Of a stretch of 20,541 nucleotides of DNA, positions 10,736 to 19,743 are shown piece by piece (the first letter of the stretch is position 1; every line of letters starts with the position of its first letter). Under the pieces are notes generated by a model. The model was not told the origin of the DNA. It did not search any database and worked only from the letters and a program-made list of their open reading frames with translations. The position numbers and the translations under genes are program-made. Source of the stretch: Neoconidiobolus thromboides FSU 785 (lineage: Eukaryota > Entomophthoromycota > Entomophthoromycetes > Entomophthorales > Neoconidiobolaceae); NCBI GenBank assembly GCA_025603075.1, contig MU626550.1, positions 1-20,541 of the forward strand. The letters run 5' to 3'.

Positions 10736-11133
10736 TAATATTTTTGCTAGAAATAGAAGTAAAATAGAAAAACAAAATAAAAAAAGGCTTAATATTTCAT
10801 GATTTTCTAATTAGATTGCAGAGTTTCTATATTAAGCAAATTTCTTGAAACTGCGTGGCAGCTAAATTTTGAAAGAAATCGATTTTTTAGGGGTTTGATT
10901 TAATCAAGGGTTTGGATTATATTCAAGGTATTTTTGAGCAGAGTATTTTAAGACTAATTTTCATAAATATATTAGTTAAACTTTTATTATTTAATGATTT
11001 TTATTATTACAAAATCAATAGGCATCAAGGAATAAGAACATTCTTGATAAGGTATTAGGTAAAGTATGAAATAATTAGTAGCATCCAACATAATAAAAAA
11101 CAGAGATAGGTTCCTAATATTTCGCATAAAATA
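10736..11133. promoter_or_regulatory. Intergenic region upstream of RAD26
   Basis: About 400 bp between the MVP1 stop and the RAD26 start, both on the minus strand. It must hold the MVP1 3' end and the RAD26 promoter. It is AT-rich and I see no clear TATA box or repeat. Confidence 0.4.
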
Positions 11134-13628
11134 TTAACTCAAATGCGAAAGTTGGTCAATCAATGACTTCCAGTTATGCACCGACAAATTACATGTTTTA
11201 ATCTGATCGTTAACCAAATTCTGTATCATTTGTGCTGTGATTCTAACTTGATAGTCCCTGTACAATTGATACTCATTCCATATAGTTCGTCGTACTAATC
11301 TTTCGACAACAGCATTACTTTGTAATTTTAATTGGTCCTAAAAAATCATTATTAGTACATTGTTACCTTCATTCAATGTTTCCTTACCTCTTTCAAAGTA
11401 GCTGCCAGTTTATCCAATTCCGTTTTATCTGCAGCTGGTTCTTTGCTTAAATAATTTAATGAAATTTTATTGTTTTTAATACGTCTTTTGATCCTCTCTT
11501 CATCTACAATACCTCGCTGTTGATTCCTTGTTAATAATTTCTAATAACATGATATTTTAAATTATTGTATAAATTTAATTATCAGAATGCCTTACAATAA
11601 ACCCGCTAACTACATCCCTTAACCCTTTAGTCACTTCGACTACATTATTCGTAATGGAATCAGACTATTTGATTAGTTAGTACAACTTTTTATTCATTTA
11701 TTAACTACACTCTTTTCAACTTACATTAGCCCCCATAATTACACTTAATTTTTGCAAATAAAGCATCATAAAAGGTAATTCTTCTTCTGGTGAGTAAATA
11801 TCCGAAGTATCTGAGTTATTGCCGGTCGAGCTAAGTTGAAAATTAACAATTATTTGTAATAAACAAAACAGATTTACTTATTTGGTAATGTGTTTGACTT
11901 ATTTAAATCTGCTAGATCCTTACAATCCGCTAATAAAAATTAGATTAAATAACTAATTAAACTATAACAAATTTACCTGAAATTTGTTTTGCAATCTTAT
12001 CAGTTACATTAATCATCATTGTATAATGCGACAAAATAGTTTTTAACTTCGCTTGTATTTGATCTAAGAATACTTCTAAATTATCCGGTACATCCTCCAC
12101 TAAATAATCCCCTGACAAGTTGTCATTTATATGAACTTGAACATTTTTTTCAATTTCACTTTCTATCCTGCCACTAATCTCATATGAGAATTTACCACTG
12201 TTCTGTATTTGTATTATTTGATTAAATGTATTCTATAATACTATAATATGTTTTTATTACCTCTGTATTAGTAAGGAAAGATTTGAGCAAATCATCATTT
12301 GAAATTACTGGATGATTGCAACAGAAATTCATGAATCTTATCAACCCTTTTCTTCTTTTTTCTAAAAAAGAGTCATTGGCTAATAAAAGTAAAATAACCT
12401 ACTAGCTAAATAACGATAACAATATTTACCTCCTATCCTTTTTGGTGGCAAATCAGGTATAAGTCTATAGGTATACTTTGTAATAAGGTAATTATATAGT
12501 ATATAAAATTCACTATATCTTCTTAAAACCCTTGTATTAAACCTCTATTTAAATGAATTAATAAAACGTTAACATGTAATAGTTATTATTATTACTGTCG
12601 AAGAGACTACATAATTAACATGTTTAAATATAAAGCCTTCTAGTTGATCATGTAAATGAATGGTAATTGTATCAATGGGAGAATCATGGACGGCAGCATA
12701 AGTTAATGAAGGCGGAATACTTTTCATTCCTGAGGTAGAATTCATTAATGAAGAGCCTTGCTCTTGAAAATTTTCTTCATTAAATGGTATGCTGCCATTT
12801 TGCGTCATATCTTCTAATGGTTGATGCCATGGGTCATTCATGGCTTTCATACTGTTACGTGAACTTGTTGGATCATTCTTTGGTAAACTTGGTACTTTTT
12901 TACCAAATGGATTTGTTAACATATTATAATTCTCTAATCCTGGTAATGAAGGTGTAGGTAAATCTAAGAAATAAAGCTTAGAATAAGATAAATGATGTAG
13001 ATCAACAAAATTACCATGTAAATAAGCTTGAACATTCTCAAAGGACAAATCTAAATATAATCGTCAATTCTATTACTAACTATTTTCATTAGTAACCCTT
13101 ACCCATATTCTTTTGAGCTAAAGCTACCAAAGTCAAAACCAGCTTAAAGGTATTCCTAGATACTGCTAAATCTCCTGGATTCACACACATATTAATTATC
13201 TAAATTTTATTTTAACAAAAAGCAATGAACAAACTAAAAAAACCCAACCTTCTCATTAATAGATGTAGGTAGTCCGGACAAAGCTACAATGCCTTGTAAT
13301 GCTTTTAGTGGTACTTTACCTCGCTGAGGAGAAGCTTGTCGAAACGCTTTTTCATATATTGGTGGTAAATCAGTGCTACCTGGAAGTTTAAGTTAGTTGT
13401 AAATCAAGTAACAGTTGACTTATATTTACTTAAACTAGCTTCTATTGCTGAGGTTGGCCTTGATTGCCATGGGTTTTCAGGTAACATTTCAGAACTTGAG
13501 AACTTGAGGTTATTATCAGGTAAATTTGGGTAAGCTAAAATTATTTGTATTAGCATAAAAATTCTATGAAAGTCGAGCATTTGTCGTATTATAAATTTTA
13601 TTTTGTTACCTTCAATAGTAGATAACAT
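11134..13628 (-). CDS. MVP1: Sorting nexin Mvp1/SNX8 (PX-BAR), 13 exons
   Basis: Endosomal PX-BAR protein for retrograde and vacuolar sorting. Exons: 13628-13610, 13534-13430, 13379-13249, 13199-13103, 13050-12596, 12544-12430, 12379-12261, 12202-11977, 11929-11878, 11830-11725, 11664-11596, 11540-11388 and 11337-11134, giving 616 codons plus stop. Residues ~44-125 resemble the EH-like N-terminal region of the family (PPIYEKAF, then SGLPTSINEKI). An NPF tripeptide (164-166) sits in the Pro/Asn/Ser linker. The PX domain spans ~243-347 with RRYSEF (277-282), LPPKR (301-305) and FLEKRRKGLIRF (312-323), the PI3P-pocket signatures. Residues ~348-616 are a helical BAR-like region ending NWKSLIDQL. 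Yeast Mvp1 has 511 residues; the extra length is mostly linker. Intron 1 (75 nt) is a multiple of three without stops and might be retained. Intron 7 has two in-frame acceptors (58 nt chosen, 28 nt alternative). The start rests on a 19-nt first exon and is less certain than the rest. Confidence 0.9.
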
Positions 13629-14754
13629 TTGAAAAATAATAATTTAAAGTACGAATCAATTTATTTACCTTTCTATAAACTTAAGTGTTCTTTCTAATTA
13701 TTAATTTTTAGTATAATTTATGATTGAAATTTCCAATTTATAGTGACTTAGAAAATGGCAATTTTATAATTCTGACCTCGTTAATAGGGACCAATCATTA
13801 GCCGCTCGTCTATAGGCAGCTAATCAAGTGTATTCAACCTTTGAAATTGACCATTCATTGGCTTCGAATAAGCTGCAAGTTCCCACGATTCCAAGATTGA
13901 AAAGAAATTGCTAATTTTGGAAAACAACTCATTACATAAAAATTAGTTGTAACAATATTAATTACTAGACTATATCTCATATAAATGCAATTAATTGTTG
14001 CATTTCTTGATTAAAGCGACTATCGGTCTTTGGTTTTTATTTAAATTCTTTAAAGTATGTTCAATAAATAATTCACTTTGTAATATGAGTTATTTAGAGT
14101 TTGATTTATTAAGGAAAGGGTATAAGCTTAATTACATAAAAATATTAATTACACTTTAAGAATAATAATTTTTATGCCATATTTGTAATAAAAAATCCCA
14201 CTTGAACCCGATCTCAAAGCAGAAGCAAATTATCCATTTGGATTTGTATTTGAAATAATCTGTTCAACTATTTAAAAGCAAAGTAGATTGTAATTTGATT
14301 TCGATCATTTTAAAAATCAAACTCTCTTTTAAAAGTTACAATGGAACTCGGATTTTAACATTAATAAATTTAATACTTGGCACTGCCAATAAATATTCCA
14401 ATGGTCAATCTAGCAAATAATGAAGCAAATAACACAATTAAATAATACCGCTGACGTTCCAAGTTAAAAACCCTGCGTTGCCACTCATATTTTATCAAGT
14501 TACAAAAAAAAGTATACAAAATTTAACTTATGGATTATTAAATGAGTATGGTTCGTAGCTATTTGTTTTCAAATTAAGTTTAAATCAATATACTTATCCC
14601 TTGAAACATAAAGGTTATGTTTTATGAAATTTTTAAACAAACTCTTATTATTTGGAGGATTCACAGTTTTAAATACATGAGTAAAACACATTCAAAAGGA
14701 ACCTGTGTTTTTGAAAATAACCAAATCTATTATCTATTTATAGCAAATAAACAA

Positions 14755-14929
14755 TGATGTGGACGGCTTTTTGTTTCACTATTTTGTCCATTTTTATGAA
14801 ATAGAAAATTTAAAGAGTACTAGTTAAATAGAAGTGTCTTTTTCGGTTTCATTTTTCGTCAATTCTTATGTAACATAAAAGTTGGACGATTTATGAGTAA
14901 ACTTTTTGAACAAAGACATTCATTTATAC
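14755..14929 (+). mobile_element. Two diverged MITE-like copies in tandem
   Basis: The first part (to ~14829) has GCTTTTTGTTTCACTATTTT and a CCATTTTTATG block, then degrades. The second (from ~14826) has AGTGTCTTTTTCGGTTTCAT, a TCAATTCTTATG block and a right side AAACTTTTTGAACAAAGACA in the same order as the standard element. These are older or a separate subfamily. Confidence 0.45.
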
Positions 14930-15554
14930 CTTGTTAAAACTTGAAATGAGTAAAGCTGGATCAAAGCATTTCGCCATTCCTATAGTTTCACTTAGCTTCT
15001 GATCTTTTTCTTTCGCTTAAGTCCGTCACTTTCTATCACCCAGACTTTCATTTAAAAGCCTTGACCCTCAATAATACTTGGGTGCTTTACTTTAAGACTT
15101 TATAAAAAATCAGCTCTATCTTACTTTTTGTTGAATTAACTTGCACTACCTCTTTTGCTTAAATTTATATACAAAGCTAACTTAAATTTAAAATCTACTA
15201 TCTCAATCTAAGATTGTGTAACAGTAAAAAGCAAATCCAGCATTGGCTATTATAAGTATCAACATAGATTTTAAACAGTTATAGTTTTTTATTAAAATAT
15301 TATACTTAAAAAAGCTAAAATACACAAGCTATGGTATACACCTCCAAAATATTTTCATGAAAAGATGATATTCTGAGAAAATGACAATAATGACTTATTA
15401 AAAAATAAACTATTCAATCTCATAGTATAAATGTTCATTTTTCCTGATTTTGTTATTAAATATAGTTTGGTAAATTATTTTTTGTTTAAGGTTGCTCTGT
15501 TATTTGATAAATAGTATTATTATTTTTCGATAAGCACTGTCACTATTTTTGAAC

Positions 15555-15659
15555 GTATGGGAGGTATTTTTTTGTTTCATTACTTTTTCCATTTTTTTAA
15601 GTAACATTTAAGTGGAAAAACTTATTAGTAAAATTCAAACAAAAAATACATTCCCATAT
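15555..15659 (+). mobile_element. ~105-bp MITE copy
   Basis: Full length: GTATGGGAGGTATTTTTTTG at the left, CATTTAAGTGGAAAAA inside, AAAAATACATTCCCATAT at the right. Confidence 0.8.
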
Positions 15660-15674
15660 CAAGTTTTTACAGAC

Positions 15675-15748
15675 ATTCTCATGTTTTTTTTACCCAATAA
15701 CGCTTAGAAAATGGAAAAATAATGAAACTAAAAAAAACAGCCCCATAT
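15675..15748 (-). mobile_element. Partial MITE copy, reverse orientation
   Basis: The plus strand ends AATGAAACTAAAAAAAACAG followed by CCCCATAT, the reverse complement of the element's left end. The other half is truncated after the AACGCTTAGAAAATGG block. Confidence 0.6.
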
Positions 15749-15781
15749 GTTGCCAACACTTTACATTCGAATTTAGCAATA

Positions 15782-15887
15782 ATATGAGCATGTTTTTTGG
15801 TTTCATTACTTTCTCCATTTTTTAAGTGCTATTTGAGCAGAAAGATTGTTAGTAAAGTTCTTAGACAAAAAAATACATCCCACATAT
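15782..15887 (+). mobile_element. ~105-bp MITE copy
   Basis: Full length: ATATGAGCATGTTTTTTGG, the CTATTTGAGCAGAAAGATTG block, and a right end ATACATCCCACATAT with one inserted base. Confidence 0.75.
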
Positions 15888-16073
15888 TATCCTAAGAATA
15901 TTAAAAATTATCTAATAAAAAATTGTTCGGATACCTGATCTAACTTGGAGGCGCTATATCTCAGCAAATAAACCTTCAATAAGCTATATCTTTTTCAATA
16001 AAAACCCTGAAATTTAAATCTTTAGTATCTAAATTATTTTATAAGCTATGAAAAAATAAACAAAAAAATTAAT

Positions 16074-16177
16074 ACATGGTGGTGTTTTTTTTGGTTTCAT
16101 CACTTCCGTTTCTTAAGTACTATTTGAGTGGAAAAATTGTTAATAAAATCCTTAAATAAAAAAATATATCTCCATAT
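16074..16177 (+). mobile_element. ~105-bp MITE copy, first of a tandem pair
   Basis: The left end ACATGGTGGTGTTTTTTTTG is slightly decayed. The right end TATCTCCATAT is shared with the left end of the next copy, overlapping by ATAT. Confidence 0.8.
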
Positions 16178-16277
16178 GGGAGTGTTTTTTTGACTTCATT
16201 ATTTCTTCCATTTTTTAAGCGCTATTTAAGCGGAAAATTTGTCAGTAAAATTCTTAAACAAAAATACATCCCCGTAT
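16174..16277 (+). mobile_element. ~105-bp MITE copy, second of a tandem pair
   Basis: Close to the best copies: ATATGGGAGTGTTTTTTTGA, internal TTTAAGCGCTATTTAAGCGG, right end ACATCCCCGTAT. It begins inside the terminal ATAT of its neighbour. Confidence 0.85.
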
Positions 16278-16869
16278 GATCAATCTTTTCATCCTTTGTA
16301 TACCTGAATTTAAACAATGCTTATTGACGAATTTATAACAAGCTTTAACTTTGTTTCAAATGACTAATCCTATAATAAAAGCTTTATTTAATAGTTTGAC
16401 ATTATTGTAACATGAGAAACGTAACTAAAAAAATGTAAAAAATCATAGATAATAGAGCCATTTCCCTACCCACTATATTTATTCTATTCAAATATAACAC
16501 CTCTAACCCTTTTATTCTATGATTTTGATCCACTCTCATATTCATTCAAATCAAAAGATTGAGTTCGTAAAATAGTAATAGTTTGGGGTTAAAAGTCATT
16601 TCTAAAAAAAATTAATTATGCTTAGTGTAAAAACATAGATTATATTATTAATGTAGGAAATCAATTGTTAGAAATATCTATACTTTTAGCCTTAAGACCA
16701 GCTTCAAGCACGGGAATATGCTTCCCAAGTATCAAAAATATATTATATTCATTACAGATGTACACTTTGTTTTATATTTATTCAAATTTAATATGAAGTT
16801 GTTTTCTTTTTTATGTTTAAATTCTTTTCTATAAAGTTATTTTTATATATATATAATGTAATATCAGCG

Positions 16870-17531
16870 CTAACATAATTGTTTTTATTACCTCATCATA
16901 TTTTTGATATTGCCACCATACATTTGAACATATTTTTAATTTGTTTTTGTTTTCATATTAAACTAACAACAAGGGATTTAAAATTAATCATTACAGTAGC
17001 AGTGGTAGAGTATTTTGTTGCATTAGTGGTATTGATAAATTAACTTTATTATTTCGGGACTGAACAGTACCTGGCTTATATTGATTCAGGATATTAAGTC
17101 CTTGCATTTTTAAGCAGTGCAGTATATTATTTTGAAGTTGAATTAGATGTATTTTTAGCTGCTGAAAAGCTAAGCAATCAAAATCAAGCTACTAAAACAT
17201 ATATTTTTACCTTTACATATAAACGCTATATCTTTTATTGCTTTATTACTTTACTGTGCCACTCAAAGCTTAATGATGCTAACTTCTTTTGATATGATTC
17301 GCATGCTATCTGTAACTAATTTCATAACTGGTTCCATCATTTATCATTATTTAGTTAAGTTCCTTTTTTGGAGTATCAATAATATCCTTTTGTTGTTATA
17401 AATTAGCCAGGAATATAATTGATATGAGAGTTTTTACTGAAATTGAGATAAGTTCAATACTAACAATAAAAAATAATAATAGGATATCCAGCTTGAACTC
17501 AGTTACAATCAGATTAGATATTATATTAACA
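16870..17531 (+). pseudogene. Decayed third copy of the receptor-like gene
   Basis: Follows the coding sequence of the terminal copies from about codon 8 to about codon 226. Long shared runs include TTTTTAGCTGCTGAAA and GCTATATCTTTTATTGCTTT at homologous places. No start codon is seen. Two codons are missing near helix 2, a TAA at 17041-17043 interrupts the frame, a second stop follows in the next loop, and one-base indels shift the frame (after the GCTGCTGAAA block and in the TTAGTTAAGTTCC segment). The homology stops where a tandem MITE pair begins at 17532, and I see no clear continuation beyond 17743. It is more diverged than the terminal copies are from each other, so it is an older duplicate. 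Confidence 0.85.
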
Positions 17532-17638
17532 ATATGGGAGTGTTTTTTTTAACTTCATTACTTTTTCCATTTTTTAAGTACTATTTAAGTGGAAAATTTG
17601 TTAGTAAAGTTCTTAAACACAAAAATACATCCCCATAT
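17532..17638 (+). mobile_element. ~105-bp MITE copy inserted in the receptor-like pseudogene
   Basis: Ends are ATATGGGAGTGTTTTTTTTA and ACATCCCCATAT. It directly abuts the homologous part of the pseudogene (ATATTAAC before it) and a second copy after it. Confidence 0.85.
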
Positions 17639-17743
17639 ATTGGGTTGTTTTTTTTGGTTTCATCACTTTTTCCATCTTTTAAGGGCTTTTTGAGCGGAAA
17701 AATTGTTAATAAAATTGTTAAACACAAAAATACGTCCCCATAT
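17637..17743 (+). mobile_element. ~105-bp MITE copy, tandem partner
   Basis: Begins ATATTGGGTTGTTTTTTTTG, overlapping the end of the previous copy, and ends ACGTCCCCATAT. Internal blocks match other copies (GAGCGGAAAAATTGTTAATA). Confidence 0.8.
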
Positions 17744-19743
17744 GTTTATTGTTACAACTTATTTAAATATGATAAGTTTCTGTAAAAATATACTTTTTAT
17801 AAAACACAAGATTGAGTCGATTAAAGATATAGTCCTAAGTGATACTAATAGTATGTAGAGTAATAGTATAGCAAAGTTCTAATAATTCTTTTTCAGAAAC
17901 CCAAAGAAATTTGGCAATATGTGGTGGACTTTATGAACTTAAAGAATTAATATTAGGGTCAATTTGAACACTTCCGCTTTGAGTTGATTTTTTATTAATA
18001 TAAAAGATGGTGACACTTTTTGCTTTTTTGCTTTTTTGCCAATATCAGTTAACTTTTCAAAATATTCATAGAATTCATAGGCATTATAAAGGCTTGCCAT
18101 ATCATATTAGAGGATTTTGTAGGCTCTTTGATCTAGCTCAGTACTATCGCTTATATTTTCGACATTACTACCATTGCTGTTAGTAGCAAATACCTTGAAG
18201 GAGTCAAACCTGGTCTACTTGGTTTTGACCAACAAAAAATCAAAAGCCTTGGGATGGACTACCAGTAATCCTAACCCTAACCATGACACTAATATCAACC
18301 GACTTGTATCTAAAAATCACTGTCACTTTCGAATTACTTTTACGTTAATTTTTTTATGTTTATTGAAAATTGCTTCAATCCAATGTTGACTTAAATTCTA
18401 TTCATTTAGTAATCTTGTCCGTAAACTATTTTTGCTTAAAATTATGACAAACTTATTAAAAAGTCTATTATTTGTCTATTTATTTATACTGCTACTCAAA
18501 GAAATATCATCAAAAATGTAAATGATGATGAAGAAATAAAACATTTTCTTTATATGCCATATTTTTTTAATTTCAATGTTTTCAGCATTATGCTTTTTAT
18601 CTAAAAAAGTTACATACATCATATCTATTCTATTAATATACAACACCCCTGTCTTTTTATTTAGAGCTTTTTAACCTACTCTCATAACCGCTTGAGCTAA
18701 AAGGCCGAATTTCCTAAAACAACATTAAATAAGATTCAAAACTGATGAATCCTATCTTAATGTTAAAATAATCTCCGCTCTTTTGCCTTTGGTTTTATAT
18801 CCATTATTTAATATAATTTCCTATTTCATCATAACTTTATTTCAAAGTAAAGCACTCGGGAGTTGTTAGGCTTTTTCGGGATTTAAAAAAATATTTTAGA
18901 GACATAAGGCAGTATTTTTTAAGCTTGACAAGTAGTTTAGAGGAAATCTAACGCATCGTCTCTATAAATTTAGAAAACATTGAGGATACTAAATTAGGCA
19001 AAAAAGATGAATCATAATGTGGGTGTTTTTTTTCAATATTATTTTTTCCATTTTTTAAATGCTACTACAAATTTAATTAAGTTATTGGTTTGTTTTACAT
19101 AATTTTATATATGAAGGTAATAATTTGCTATAAGAAAATAAATAGATTTTTTAAAAAGGCGTAATTTTACTTTTAGGTCACAATGTGCTATGCTGTTGAT
19201 ATTATAACTTACTAATACGGCTAAAAAAATGAACTTACAATTTATAAAAAATGCTATTCATGTTTCTATTTGAACCTTCTCTCATGTATAAAAGTGCATA
19301 GTTAAAATAAATCTATAAAGAATTTAGTTGAATTTAGTTGAATTTGTTATATTAAGCAAAAAAAAGAACTAGTATATCCTCAAACAAAGAAATACATGCT
19401 CATATTATTAACATACTACTGTGATAATTCAGACGTCTATTTAGCATTTGAGTTACAATTGCTGAATCTAAATATTAAAGGGATGTTGTTATAAAATTTA
19501 GCTAATACAAAGTTAAAATGCACAGTCTGCACTTAATTTATAAAGCTAACAATAAACAAATAAGTCTAAATGTTTCTTTTTGGTTTTAAGATTAAAATTT
19601 AACTTATGGATTAATTTTAAATATTGAAGCAATGTATGCTCACTATAAAAACATAAGTATTTACTATCTACTTATGCTTAATTTAAATCCTTTTGTTTTG
19701 ATATTTAAATCTTCTCTTTAAATTAAAATTTATTGCATCTAAA
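17744..19743. other. Gene-poor stretch, one partial MITE and a possible ORF relic
   Basis: No intact gene. On the minus strand between about 17942 and 18190 there is an interrupted open frame with SLYNAYEFYEYFEKL, which weakly recalls the FAR1-type N-terminal region of Mutator-like transposases. One stop and no further domain make this tentative. A partial MITE lies at 19016-19067. The promoter of the receptor-like copy B should lie at the right end; no TATA box stands out in the A/T-rich sequence. Confidence 0.5.
19016..19067 (+). mobile_element. Left half of a MITE copy
   Basis: ATAATGTGGGTGTTTTTTTT followed by TTATTTTTTCCATTTTTTAA matches the left arm and centre of the ~105-bp element. 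The right half is missing. Confidence 0.6.

Larger units (their letters stand above)
13629..16869. other. Gene-poor stretch with a cluster of MITEs
   Basis: No intact gene is seen. The left end must hold the MVP1 promoter. Less AT-rich sequence near 13775-13910 gives short minus-strand frames with a repeated ANEW/ANDW motif broken by a stop, a possible gene relic. From 14755 to 16277 there are at least six MITE copies or fragments, listed separately. Segments near 16475-16560 and 18625-18690 share a weak similarity (TATTCTATT, AACACC, CTCTCATA in the same order), suggesting another old dispersed repeat. Confidence 0.55.

Noticed and set aside
13775-13910. Less AT-rich patch that might have been a tRNA or an upstream MVP1 exon
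   Set aside because: No cloverleaf could be formed with a proper T-arm, and no donor/acceptor pair joins it in frame to the MVP1 first exon.
18270-18282. CCTAACCCTAACC, like two telomere repeat units
   Set aside because: Only two units, not at a contig end; too short to call an interstitial telomere.
18174-18389. 71-codon plus-strand frame
   Set aside because: No domain; overlaps a decayed region with frames broken on both strands.
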